Positions 28,394-39,381 of a stretch of DNA of 64,000 bases are shown one piece after another (positions within the stretch are counted from its first letter, which is position 1; every line of letters starts with the position of its first letter). Origin of the DNA: Psychrosphaera algicola (lineage in GTDB: Bacteria > Pseudomonadota > Gammaproteobacteria > Enterobacterales > Alteromonadaceae); assembly GCF_028401425.1 (NCBI RefSeq), contig NZ_JAQOMS010000002.1:4588001-4652000 (forward strand). Reading direction: 5' to 3'. The translations under genes and the position numbers were made by a program. The notes below the pieces were generated by a model, which worked only from the letters and a program-made list of their open reading frames with translations, had not been told where the DNA came from and did not search any database.

Positions 28394-29520
28394 ATGAAAT
28401 TTTTGATAGACGAAAACATTCCCTACGCCGAAGCGTTTTTTCATCCTTGGGCACCATTGAACGATTTGCAGGGCGCGAGCTCAAAGCAGAACAACTAAAA
28501 GATGTTGATGTTTTACTCGTTAGGTCAATTACCAAAGTAAATGACGAACTATTGAGTAAGGCCAACAAACTTAAATTTGTTGGCACCGCCACGATAGGTG
28601 AAGACCATATTGATAAACCATTATTAAAGCAGCGTGGTATTGAATTTAGTTCTGCTCCAGGTTGCAATGCGACCTCAGTTGCTGAATTTGTGATCAGTGC
28701 GTTGTTAGTGCTCCACGACCGCTATAATCTAGACTTTATTAATAAAACCATTGCTATTGTCGGAGTCGGAAATATTGGCAAACGACTATTGCAGAGATTA
28801 AATACACTTAATGTTGATGTATTATTGTGTGACCCTGTTCGCCAAGACAACGAATCGGACGCAGCGCATTTTATTGACCTAAATGATGCATTAGCACGTG
28901 CCGACATTATTTCGTTTCATACCCCATTAACTCGTGATGGTGCACATCCCACGTTTCATTTATTAAACGAAAATAATTTACCGCTACTTAAAGACGACGT
29001 CGTTTTAATTAATTCTTGCCGTGGTGAAGTTATCGACAACCAAGCGCTCTATAACCACATTATTTGGCGCGAAGAATCGTCTAAGCCTGCAATAAAACTT
29101 GTGTTGGATGTCTGGGAAGGTGAACCTAACCCAATGCCGGCGCTGATTGAAAAGGCCGAATTGGCGACGGCACATATTGCTGGGTACAGTCTAGAAGGGA
29201 AGGCACGTGGTACTGAAATGTTGTATCAAAAAGTATGCGCTTTGGTAGCCGTGCCGTCGACAATCAAATTATCTACGTTATTGCCAATTGCTGATGTTGC
29301 TTCAACAAAGTTAGCTCAGGATGTTACTACGACAGAGGAATTAAAAAAATTGGTACATTTAGTATTTGACGTACGCCGAGATGATGGCTTATTTCGAGAG
29401 TTGCTAAATTCCAATGGCTTTGATTGGCTTAGAAAAAATTATCCAACGCGGCGTGAATGGTCATCGCTGCAAGTTGAAATTGAAAAAGATCAACAAATTC
29501 TATCGATTTATCGAAAATAG
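28394..29520 (+). CDS. pdxB: erythronate-4-phosphate dehydrogenase (one frameshift)
   Basis: Second step of the DXP-independent pyridoxal phosphate pathway: NAD-dependent oxidation of 4-phosphoerythronate. Start ATG 28394 gives MKFLIDENIPYAEAFF; a missing T in the T run near 28436-28441 shifts the frame, after which SSLGTIERFAGREL and DVDVLLVRSITKVN follow. The Rossmann GVGNIGKRLLQRL, the catalytic Arg in INSCRGEVIDN and the His in TAHIAGYSLEGKARGTEM are present, with the family's C-terminal dimerisation domain. About 375 residues. Order pdxB-asd-fimV-truA is as expected in gammaproteobacteria. Confidence 0.94.
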
Positions 29521-29777
29521 GGTTTGCTATTTAGCCGTCTAGACGGTAATTTTAGTGCAAATACACTAAGGTGTGTTTATCAATGTTAGGTGAACCCAAT
29601 GGGTGGCGAATAAATGGTTTTTACCAAGGTATTTGATTTATTTGGCAGAATAGCGAAATGTAATTACATTATCTTGTAGGAGAACGATTTTGAGTTAATG
29701 ACCCTGCATTGAACAATACGCTTTAGACAATAAACACGGTTGTAATAAGCCGAATAACTGGAAGTACAGAGAACACC

Positions 29778-30801
29778 ATGTCACAGCAAAAATATAATGT
29801 CGCGATATTAGGTGCGACTGGCACTTAGTTGGTCAGCATCTAATAGAGATCCTTGAACAAAGAAATTTCCCTGTGGGCGAATTATTCCCACTCGCAAGCG
29901 CACGCAGCGCAGGCAAGACCGTAAGCTTTAAGGGCAAGGATGTTGACGTTATCAATGTTGACGAATTTGACTGGTCAAAAGCTCAAATTGGTTTGTTTTC
30001 TGCTGGTGGTAATGCATCTGCTAAATACGCTCCAATTGCCGCTGAAGCGGGTGTTGTGGTTATCGACAATACATCGCATTTCCGTTACGAACCGGATATT
30101 CCACTGGTGATCCCAGAAGTAAATCCTCATGCAATTGCAGATTTCCGTAACCGTAATATTATTGCGAATCCAAATTGTTCAACGATTCAAATGTTAGTTG
30201 CGTTAAAACCAATTCATGATGCATACGGAATTGATCGTATTAACGTATGTACTTATCAGTCGGTAAGCGGTGCGGGTAAAGAAGCGGTCGATGAACTTGT
30301 TGCCCAAACTGGCCAGTTGATGAATGGTCGTCCTGTAGAAAACGACGTATTCCCAATGCAAATGGCGTTTAACGTAATTCCACAAATCGATGTTTTCCAA
30401 GACAACGACTACACCAAAGAAGAAATGAAAATGGTGTGGGAAACGCATAAAATTTTGGGCGACGAGTCGATTGGTGTTAACCCGACAGCGGTTCGAGTAC
30501 CTGTTTTTTATGGTCACGCTGAGGCAATTCATATTGAATTACGTCAACCAGTTTCTGCTGAAGATGTCAAAAACGTCCTTGAAGATGCACCAAAGGTGTT
30601 ACTTTGATGGCCGACAGCACAACTTACCCAACTCAGGTGACTCACGGTAGTGGTCAAGATCAAACATTTGTTGGCCGAGTACGCGAAGACATCTCACATC
30701 CAAACGGCATAAACCTCTGGGTTGTTGCGGACAATATCCGTAAGGGTGCGGCAACAAATAGTATTCAAATTGCAGAAGTACTGATTGCTGATTACTTATA
30801 A
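29778..30801 (+). CDS. asd: aspartate-semialdehyde dehydrogenase (two frameshifts)
   Basis: Reduces aspartyl phosphate to aspartate semialdehyde (lysine, methionine, threonine and diaminopimelate pathways). Start MSQQKYNVAILGATG. A missing base near 29824 breaks the frame; it resumes LVGQHLIEILEQRNFPVGEL and runs to 30607, with the active-site Cys in NPNCSTIQMLVALKPI and YQSVSGAGKEAVDEL. A second break near 30595 leads to LMADSTTYPTQVTHGSGQDQ, then VGRVREDISHPNGINLWVV. About 340 residues. The retained active-site Cys argues for a working Asd and not the paralogous Usg. Confidence 0.92.
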
Positions 30802-30824
30802 ATTGTAATTAAATGAATTAAAAC

Positions 30825-30853
30825 AGCCCTTTGATTTTCAAAGGGCTTTTTTT
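30825..30853 (+). terminator. rho-independent terminator after asd
   Basis: AGCCCTTTGA / TCAAAGGGCT stem with a TTT loop followed by seven or more T. Confidence 0.9.
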
Positions 30854-31323
30854 GGCTATTTGTCAGCGGGATGGCCTGAATGCATTGTTTTTGTTTGGTT
30901 AATCGATATATTAGATAGATTCATTTAAACCTCGTTATTTAGTCCAAAGCATAAAATGGATATAACTATTAGAGTGAATTCAAATTGTTGGCACTGTACT
31001 TAAGGCAATTAAAATAACTTGCTGATTAATAGGTGTTATTTAAACGAAAGGCCATTAGAATAGATATATTCTTAACGTCTAGTGTCGTTAAATAGCCTTT
31101 ATCTATTGGCATAACAAAGCCGAAGCATTGGTTTTAAACAACGTTTTACCGTTTTGTTAATGTATTGTTGGTATAAGGTTTGCTACAAAAATTGTATATC
31201 GCGTTAATTTTTGATGGACGTCAATTTAATGCGAATTTGGAAACGTGTATTTTGTCGCGTTTGGTCTAACATAAAACAAAGGTAATTGTTTTGTGTAGGT
31301 TTTGATTGATTTGGATATTATCG
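30854..31323. other. 470-bp gap upstream of fimV
   Basis: AT-rich, no coding signal or RNA gene recognised. It presumably holds the fimV promoter; none can be placed confidently. Confidence 0.5.
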
Positions 31324-34300
31324 ATGCGTTCTAGTCTTAAAATTTTACTTTTTATCGCGCTAACTTTTTTAGTCGCCAATCTCTCTGTCGCGAAGCCTGA
31401 GTCACGCTTAAAAGGCCCTAAGGGGGTCGACTATGGTGCGATGGGGAAATTTATGGCCCTGTGTCAAGTCGCGATACCATGTGGAAATTGGGCAATAAAT
31501 TCCGAGTCAAAAATGATGTATCGGTTTACTAAGGTTATGGTGGCGGTATTAAAGAAAAACCCTCAAGCATTTGAATTTGATAACTTAAATGGCCTTAAAG
31601 ACGGCGAATATCTAAAGATCCCAAGTCATGCAGAAGTTAAAGGTATAGACCGAAAATACGCTAAGCAGCGTGCGGACGCAGATGATAAATTATGGGCCGA
31701 CAAATTGGCCGGTAAATTTACTGAAAATAAACGTGAAACTTTACTGTCACCAATCGAAGGTGCAAAACAGATTGACGTCAAAGTCGCTAAGCAAGAAATA
31801 GAAAAGAAACTTGAAGCAGCTCAAGTAGAAAACATCGAAAAACTTAATTCTATACAAGTTCAATTCGACTCGTCTAAACAGACGGTAGAAAATGTTTTAT
31901 CAGAAAATAAATTATTACAGGACAAAATTACCGCATTAGGTGAACAGCTGCTCCGTATGCAGGAAGAGTTGCTAAAAGAGCGCGAAATTCGCCAAGCGGA
32001 GTTAGCGCTTTTAGAACAGGTAAGGATAACGTCAGAGCAAAATCTAACGAACACAACGGCATTAGTTGAAGAAACAACGGTGTGGGAAGAGTTTGTTGCT
32101 TTTGCAAAAACGACCTTAGGAATGATCATTATTTCGAGTTCTATTCTTATTTTGTTGTTGGTTTTAGTCGCAATGAAACTGCGTAATCGCAACAAACCTA
32201 AAGCATCAGAACAAGAATCCCTGACGTCTTAGCGCCAATTGCTGCGACAGCGGCCGCAGCAACGATGGCGGATCTTGACCTGTCTGAGCCGGTTGATGAA
32301 TTAGACGAGGGGTTAGATAATTTAGATTTAGGCGATGATCTACTGCACGATGATGACATTCAACTTGACGTAGAAGATGAGCTAGATATAACTGACACCT
32401 TAGACATTGGTGACGATTTAGACCTCGGCGATGATCTTGATTTAGGTGGAGATGACTTTGATGATGACCTACTCGCTGATGACCTATTAAGTGACGATTC
32501 GGAAGAAATTTTATTGGATGACGAGTCTGATAACGACGATTTATTGAGTGCTGATGATGGCTTGTTACAGGCATCAGATATTGATGAATTGTTATCGGAA
32601 GATGACGATTTAGATGGCGACGATTTAGATGTCGATAACTTATTAAGTTCGGACGATATTGACCAGTTAATGGCTGAAGATGATGGTTCAGAAATCGACG
32701 AAGACACTATGCTTGATACTGGCGTTGATGATGTCGATGAGATTATGGACGAGTTGGGCATTGGTGACGATCTAGATGATCTCGATACCGAAGAAGAATT
32801 TAGTGGTGTTACAGATGACGATGACGATTTTGACATCGATGATTTAATTGACCAAGCGTCGGAGCAAGAAACTGCAGATGAATCCGAAACAGAGCCTGAA
32901 TCTGAAGTTGAAGCGGATGATGAATTTGATGTTGATCAACTCATTGATGAAGCTGGTATCGATTCAGCAACGGTTGAACCAGAGGCTACCCCAGAGCAAG
33001 AAAACCCTGTAGATGATGATGAATTTGATATTGACGCACTCATAGATAGCGCCAATTTGGCTGAGGGCGATGAAGAAAAAGGGCAAGCATCGACTGATTC
33101 TGATGATGAAATGGATGATATTGACGCTCTGCTTGCTGAAACTCAGGCTGAGCCATTAGAAGCGCACATTGAACCTGAAATCGGTGATGTTGACGATTCA
33201 CTATTTGATGGTGATGAGACTGATCCGACAATAGAAGAAGATGAGACTGAACAGGAAACTAGCGAAGTAGAGTCTGACGAATTGATCGCAGATTTACTCG
33301 ATGAACCGGTTGCAGAACCAGCGCCGGATGAAACACCGTCGCAGGAAGATGCTCTCGTTGACGAGGCAATTGATGAAGAATTAGATCTTGAAGAAGCAAG
33401 TGAACTTGCCGAAATCGAATCTGAAATTGATGACTTAGAAGAAAGTGAACTTGATGCAATAGATGAGTTAGATGCCCTCAATCTAGACGATGAGCAATTA
33501 GATACAGAATTGCTTGACGAAACGCTAGAAGAACCAGAACTAGAATTAGAAGAACCAGCGCTAGAAGAACCAGCGCTTGAAGAACCAGAGCTAGAAGAAC
33601 CAGAGCTTGAAGAACCAGAGCTAGAAGAACCAGAGCTAGAAGAACCAGAGCTAGAAGAACCAGAACTAGAAGAGCCAGAGCTAGAAGAGCCAGAACTAGA
33701 AGAACCAGAACTAGAAGAACCAGAACTAGAAGAACCAGAACTAGAAGAACCAGAGCTAGAAGAGCCTGTGCTAGAAGAGCCAGAGTTCGATGAGTCAGAA
33801 CTTGATGAATTTGACTTAGAGCAATCCGATTTAGAAACTGAAGAGCTTGATGCAGAAGACGAAGAAGACGACGATTCATTTGATGAACTTGCAGACGAGT
33901 CAGAATTAGACGACATAGATTTAGATGAAAATGAAGAAGAAAGCGACCAGCCTATTAGAGATGTTGAAGCGAGTGCTGAACTTGACGTTTACCCCGAATT
34001 AAATCTTGATGAGTCGTTAGATGACGATTCTATGGATGATGAAGACAATGATTTTGATCCAGACTCGTTACCAAGCCTTGACGGAGAAGACGAATCCGAA
34101 GAATCAGATGAAGATAATTTAATCGACGCAGATATCGAAAGTTTACTGTCGGATCCTGAATTATCCTCAGAAGAATTAATGTCTGATGCTGATTTGATGA
34201 ATGCCGGTTTTGGTGACTCTGATATTGAGAATTTACTGAATGAAGAATTTGGTGAAGAAGACATCGATTTAGATTCAGCGGCTGATCCAACAGACAGCGA

Positions 34301-34853
34301 TGATAATGGGTCGGCTAAAAACACTGAAGAATCCTTTAGTATCGATGAATTGGAACAGGCTGATTTTGACGATTTATTATCGGAATTGTCGGATGATTTT
34401 GGCACTGCAGAGCTTGAACCAGATGTAACTGAACAAAAATTACCGAGCGGAGATGATACAGCTAGTAATGTTGCTGAACCTGCGTTAGATATTGCGGATG
34501 AACTCGGAGACGATTTAGCCGCTGATGTTGATTTGACAGCGGAAGAATTAGATTTTGTCAGTGTTGATAATTTAATCGACGAGCTTGGTGATGGTGACGA
34601 AACGAATGTGCCAGACGATTTTGATATCGATGTTGGATTAGATGATTTTGACGAATTAGATGGCGAACGTGGCTCAGTTGACGTTGACTTAGAAGATGGT
34701 GGAATGGCATCGCAACTGGATTTGGCGCGAACTTACCTTGAAATGGACGATGAAGAAAACGCACAATTGCTATTAAATGAAATTCGAGAAACTGGTCATG
34801 CGGACGCAATTGAACAGGCTGATCTGCTATTAAAAGAATTTATTAACAAATAA
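31324..34853 (+). CDS. fimV: FimV, peptidoglycan-binding polar hub protein (one frameshift)
   Basis: Inner-membrane polar organiser (FimV/HubP family) that binds peptidoglycan and recruits type IV pilus, chemotaxis and flagellar factors to the pole. ATG 31324 begins a signal peptide (MRSSLKILLFIALTFLVANL). The LysM-like module has VMVAVLKKNPQAFEFDNLNG, LKDGEYLKIP; then a coiled coil (about residues 155-245) and a membrane segment (LGMIIISSSILILLLVLVAM). The first frame ends at 32232; one base over, near 32222, it reads DVLAPIAATAAAATMADLDL and opens an ~860-residue, extremely acidic cytoplasmic region. A LEEPE tandem repeat lies within it. The C-terminus QLDLARTYLEMDDEENAQ, LLLNEIRETG is the FimV TPR signature. 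About 1,176 residues. Confidence 0.93.
33546..33785 (+). repeat. 15-bp tandem repeat, 16 units, encoding LEEP(E/A/V)
   Basis: Sixteen uninterrupted 15-base units of the form CTAGAAGAACCAGAR, with synonymous variation (AA/AG at the Glu codons; CTT for CTA) and three Ala/Val changes at the fifth residue. A lone extra unit sits at 33525-33539. It lies in the acidic linker of fimV. The in-frame unit length means that copy-number changes would alter linker length without breaking the protein. Confidence 0.95.
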
Positions 34854-34915
34854 GATTGAATAAATCTGCCAGTTTTTTATAATTTTGCACCTTTTTAGAT
34901 ATTAAGTTAGGTCTT

Positions 34916-35702
34916 ATGAGAATTGCCTTAGGCGTAGAGTATGACGGTGCAAAGTTTTGTGGTTGGCAAAGGCAAAATGATGTTGAGACAGTACAAGAAG
35001 TTTTAGAAGCCGCTTTATCGAAAGTCGCTAATCACAAAGTTAATGTATTTTGTGCTGGTCGCACCGATACAGGCGTACATGGTACTGGGCAAGTTGTGCA
35101 TTTTGAAACAGACTCTGTTCGCGGTGAGCGGGGCTGGACTCTCGGGGTCAATACCAATTTGCCTGACGCTGTTGCAGTCCGTTGGATGAAAGTTGTTCCT
35201 GACGATTTCCATGCTCGCTTTTCTGCCACAGCACGGCGATATCGCTATATTATCTACAATGGCAAACTTCGTCCTTAAGCATACTCAATCATGGTTTGAG
35301 CCATTATCACATGCCACTTGATGAAAAAAGATGCATATCGCAGCACAGGCATTGTTAGGCGAAAATGATTTTAGTTCTTTTCGGGCTTCACAATGCCAAT
35401 CTAAATCACCAGTTCGCTTTATGCACTTTATTAAAGTGACCCGCCATAACGAATTTATAGTTATAGATATAAAAGCCAATGCATTTGTCCACCATATGGT
35501 TCGTAATATTGCAGGAAGTCTTATTGCGGTAGGTCGCGGCGATAAACCTATTGAGTGGGTAGGTGAGTTGTTGGCAGTTAAAGATAGAAGACAGGCCGGT
35601 GAAACTGCAAAGCCAAACGGTCTTTATTTAATTGAAGTGGAATATCCAGAAATTTTTGACTTGCCAAAATCAAGTGCCGGACCACTGTTTTTACCAGAAT
35701 AG
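34916..35702 (+). CDS. truA: tRNA pseudouridine(38-40) synthase (two frameshifts)
   Basis: Makes pseudouridine at positions 38-40 of tRNA anticodon arms. MRIALGVEYDGAKFCGWQRQ start; the catalytic Asp is in CAGRTDTGVHGTGQ. The first frame ends after YNGKLRP at 35278. One base over, SILNHGLSHYHMPLDEK follows; another shift near 35327 leads to MHIAAQALLGENDFSSFRA, then NAFVHHMVRNIAGSLIAVGR. About 261 residues when corrected. Lies between fimV and accD. Confidence 0.95.
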
Positions 35703-35901
35703 AATTCAAATTAGTGGTTTTTAGAAGGTCATTATCGACAAATAAGACCAGTTTAATGAGTTCTTTTCATAAACATTGTGGTTTAATAGGGCCAATTTTG
35801 ACGTCGGTCTAAATATTTGATGGAGTTCAAGTCGTTTAAACGCCTTGCCCATCTAGATAAATGGCCCATATTGACCACAGCATTACACAGGTAGCAATCA
35901 C

Positions 35902-36774
35902 ATGAGCTGGATAGAAAAGATCCTTCCAAGAACAAATACATCAACTAAACGCAACATCCCAGAAGGGATTTGGACAAAGTGTACAAGTTGTGACTCTATT
36001 TTATATAAAAATGATTTAGAGAAAGAACAAGGCGTTTGCCCTAAATGTGACCATCATATGCGTTTGACTGGTCGCAAGCGTTTAGAATTATTTTTAGACT
36101 CAGGTGAAAAAGTAGAGATAGCTGCGGATCTTGAACCTCAAGACGTATTGTCTTTCAGAGACACCAAAAAGTATAAAGACCGTATTTCAGCGGCGCAAAA
36201 ACAAAGTAACGAAAAAGACGCAATGATAGTAATGAAAGGTCGTGTAAAAGGCGTGCCTTGCGTTGCTGCTTCGTTTGAATTTTCTTTTATGGGCGGGTCA
36301 ATGGCTACGGTTGTTGGCGAAAAGTTTGTGCAAGCGATAAATGTTTGTTTGAATGAAAACATTCCATTTATTTGTTTTTCTGCCTCAGGTGGCGCACGTA
36401 TGCAAGAAGCCTTATTTTCTTTAATGCAAATGGCAAAAACAAGTGCGGCGTTGGCTAAGTTAAGCGAAAAAGGCATCCCTTACATCTCAGTATTAACCGA
36501 TCCTACTATGGGTGGTGTTTCTGCAAGTTTGGCGATGTTAGGCGATGTTAATATTGGTGAACCTAAAGCATTGATTGGTTTTGCGGGCCCTCGAGTTATC
36601 GAACAAACGGTTCGTGAAAAATTACCTGAAGGTTTCCAACGCAGTGAGTTTTTATTAGAGCATGGTGCAATTGATATGATTGTTGACCGACGCGAAATGC
36701 GAAATACTGTTGCACGTTTGTTCGCAAAAATGTGTAAACTACCGTCATTGGAAAAAGAACACAGAATGGCGTAA
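35902..36774 (+). CDS. accD: acetyl-CoA carboxylase carboxyltransferase subunit beta
   Basis: Beta subunit of the carboxyltransferase that makes malonyl-CoA; feeds the fab genes elsewhere in the window. The 290-residue protein is intact. N-terminal four-Cys zinc ribbon (CTSC ... CPKC, residues about 27-49), then FSFMGGSMATVVGEKF, SASGGARMQEALFSLMQM and DPTMGGVSASLAMLGD of the crotonase fold. The stop overlaps the folC ATG (TAATG). E. coli has dedA between truA and accD; here it is absent. Confidence 0.96.
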   Translation: MSWIEKILPRTNTSTKRNIPEGIWTKCTSCDSILYKNDLEKEQGVCPKCDHHMRLTGRKRLELFLDSGEKVEIAADLEPQDVLSFRDTKKYKDRISAAQKQSNEKDAMIVMKGRVKGVPCVAASFEFSFMGGSMATVVGEKFVQAINVCLNENIPFICFSASGGARMQEALFSLMQMAKTSAALAKLSEKGIPYISVLTDPTMGGVSASLAMLGDVNIGEPKALIGFAGPRVIEQTVREKLPEGFQRSEFLLEHGAIDMIVDRREMRNTVARLFAKMCKLPSLEKEHRMA

Positions 36775-38152
36775 TGACAACACAAAAGACAATTCAAACT
36801 TGTCCTACAAGCCAGTCTCTTAATGACTGGCTTTTTTATTTAGAGTCTCAACATCCAGCAGAGATTGAATTGGGATTACAACGGGTTAGAGCCGTTGCGG
36901 AACAAGGCCAACTGACAACCTTTGGTAAATCGAAAATTGTTCTAGTTGCCGGAACTAATGGCAAAGGCACGACGATTCGTTTTATGGAGCAGTATTTGCT
37001 CGATAAAGGTTTTTCGGTCGGTGTCTATAGTTCCCCGCATATGCACGTTTACCATGAGCGCGTGCGTATTAATGATTCTTTGCTTGGCGATGAGCAGCAT
37101 GTTGCAGCATTTCAATATATAGAGAAAATTCGCGGTACGACACCACTGACGTATTTTGAATACGGTACATTGGCCGCGTTTTCTATTTTTAAGCAAGCAG
37201 AATTAGATTACGTATTAGTTGAAGTTGGCCTAGGTGGTCGACTAGATGCAACAAATATTCTCCCCATGACTTATCGATAGTGACGTCATTAGGACTTGAT
37301 CATACTGATTGGTTAGGCGACACAATTGAATTAATTGGTTTTGAAAAAGCCGGTATTTTCCGCGCCGATAAACCGGCACTGGTGGGAATGATAGAGCCAC
37401 CAGTTACGGTGTTTGAACAAGCTGGAAATTTAAACGTCAGTGACTTGATAGTTGCAGGACGCGATTATCAGGTGAGTTATTCAAAAGACCAAACACACTG
37501 GCAGTTGTCCTGTAACACATTTAACTTTGCAAACTTACCTAGACCTCTGATCCCTATTCAAAACGTGGCTACCGCAATTGTAGGGCTAAATTTGTTAGGT
37601 ATCGAGCTCGACTTAAGCTCGTTACAGTCTTTATGTTCAACAATCTCATTGTATGGCCGCATGCAATTGATATCGATTGATGATGAAGCCCAATCCGTAA
37701 ATGCAGCGAGCATCACACCTGACAGTGTCATTGAAGCTCAGCCCAAAGTACCAACCGGTTTGGCTATGGTCGATGTCGGGCACAACGCCCATGCGTTAAA
37801 TTATTTAATTGATACTATAAAAACGCACCCAAAGTTTGCACAGATCAAACAAATCGATGTGGTTCTTGCCATGATGGCAGATAAAGATATTGAAGCTTCA
37901 CTAAAATGTTTAGCACCACATGTCCGGAACTGGTATTTAGGTTCACTTAAAGACAACAAAAGGGCTGCAACCAAAGATGTCATCAAGCAGCAATTGGCTA
38001 AAATAGGTGAAACAAATATTGTAATACACGACGATGTTAAGTCAGCGTGGAGAAGTGCATCGACAAAAATAGATGCGGATACGCTTTTACTTGGCGTTGG
38101 TTCGTTTTACACTGTGGCTGAAATTTTGTCGTGTAATGATGTAAAAGGTTAG
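36774..38152 (+). CDS. folC: bifunctional folylpolyglutamate / dihydrofolate synthase (one frameshift)
   Basis: Adds glutamate to dihydropteroate and folates. ATG at 36774 overlaps the accD stop. MurD-like ligase fold: P-loop VAGTNGKGTTIRFMEQYL, VGVYSSPHMHVYHERVRIND, VLVEVGLGGRLDATNILP. The first frame ends MTYR at 37280; a missing C in the C run near 37262-37266 restores HDLSIVTSLGLDHTDWLGDT. The second half runs to 38152 with LAMVDVGHNAHALNYL. About 459 residues. Followed closely by dedD. Confidence 0.94.
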
Positions 38153-38160
38153 GGATTTTT

Positions 38161-38808
38161 GTGAGTGAAATAATTAAGCAACGTTTAGTTGGTATGTTGA
38201 TCATCGTAATCGCAGGTGTTGTTTTTTGCCAGACCTACTCGACGGTGAAAAACAACTGACAAAAGAAGAGTTTAAAAAGTCCCAGCGAAACCGGAAATTA
38301 ATGAACAGCCGATTTTGACCGAATTTCCAGCGCAGCAAATATCTGATGCAATGTTAAACGCGCCAGTAAATAATACAAAGCCAAGTGACCCTGATAATGA
38401 ATCAGAAAAGCAGTCTGTTAATCAAGACGGCAGTGTGAATGTTGCGGCTGCTGATATTATTGAAAAAGGGGATTCGACCCAAGTATCGACTTTAAAAGAA
38501 GAAACATCGAATTTCCAATCAGCATCAACACCAACGCCGGTTAGTAATCAAGTCAAATTTAAAGAACCAGCTTGGATATTGCAGCTTGGTAGTTTTAAGC
38601 ACAAAGAGAATGTCAATGTATTGCGACAAAAGCTAGCAGATGCAGGGCTAAAAACGTTTACCAAACCTGTGCAGACCAAGGGGGCGTCTTGTCTAAGGTC
38701 TATTTAGGTCCAGAGTTAAATAAAGATGTCCTTATTTTAGCGCAAGCCAAGATAAAAGAAATTGCCGATGTAGAGGGGAAAATAACCCGCTACGATCCGA
38801 TAAAGTAG
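38161..38808 (+). CDS. dedD: SPOR-domain protein DedD (three frameshifts)
   Basis: Bitopic inner-membrane protein whose SPOR domain binds denuded septal glycans; non-essential division protein. GTG 38161, with AGGG upstream, gives MSEIIKQRLVGMLIIVIAGV. The frame needs one T near 38223 (then LPDLLDGEKQLTKEEFK) and one base near 38277 (then PAKPEINEQPILTEFPAQQI). The SPOR domain follows (AWILQLGSFKHKENVNVLRQ, KLADAGLKTF), breaks near 38683, and ends VLSKVYLGPELNKDV ... ITRYDPIK. About 215 residues. The folC-dedD-cvpA-purF order matches E. coli. Confidence 0.9.
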
Positions 38809-38876
38809 TGGCTTGTGAATTTGGCTTCTGTTAGAATTCGCGCCGAAATTTACCCAGCAGGTTAAACGAAATTTTA

Positions 38877-39368
38877 ATGGTTTGGATCGATTACGCGATT
38901 ATCGCTATTGTTGCTATTTCGGCGTTAATAAGCTTAGTTCGTGGATTTATAAAAGAAGCGGTGTCTCTTGCCGTCTGGGTTTCTGCCTTCTTCATAGCAA
39001 GTCGCTTCTATGCCGATCTTGCTGTTTATCTAACGGGTATCGAAAAAGAACTCGTGCGCAATGGCGCTGCTATCGCAATTCTATTTGTAATTACTCTCAT
39101 TTTAGGTGCTCTGATTAATCATTTGTTATCAGAGATTGTCCATTACACAGGTTTAAGTGGCACTGACAAAATGCTCGGCATGGTGTTCGGTGGGTTACGT
39201 GGCGTATTAATCGTTGCGGCTACATTATTATTTCTAGACACTATGACGCCCGCTAACGGTGCTGATTGGTGGAAAACATCTGTACTGATTCCAGAATTTA
39301 CAATCGTAGTTGATTGGTTCTTCGAATTGTTACAACAAAATTCAAGTTTATTGTCGACACAACATTGA
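38877..39368 (+). CDS. cvpA: CvpA family membrane protein
   Basis: 163-residue, four-TM inner-membrane protein named for colicin V production; in E. coli it lies in the purF operon. MVWIDYAIIAIVAISALISL, RGFIKEAVSLAVWVSAFF, and the GMVFGGLRGVLIVAATLLFL segment are characteristic. Intact. Stop is 13 bases before purF. Confidence 0.93.
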   Translation: MVWIDYAIIAIVAISALISLVRGFIKEAVSLAVWVSAFFIASRFYADLAVYLTGIEKELVRNGAAIAILFVITLILGALINHLLSEIVHYTGLSGTDKMLGMVFGGLRGVLIVAATLLFLDTMTPANGADWWKTSVLIPEFTIVVDWFFELLQQNSSLLSTQH

Positions 39369-39381
39369 TGGAGAGCTAATC

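Noticed and set aside
33478..33879. 133-residue minus-strand Leu/Ala/Val-repeat frame resembling a membrane protein
   Set aside because: Another reading of the same fimV repeat; not independent coding.
33143..33916. 257-residue minus-strand frame rich in Ser-Ser-Gly repeats
   Set aside because: It is the mirror image of the LEEPE repeat and acidic region of fimV; codon bias and lack of a start site or homologue mark it as a shadow.
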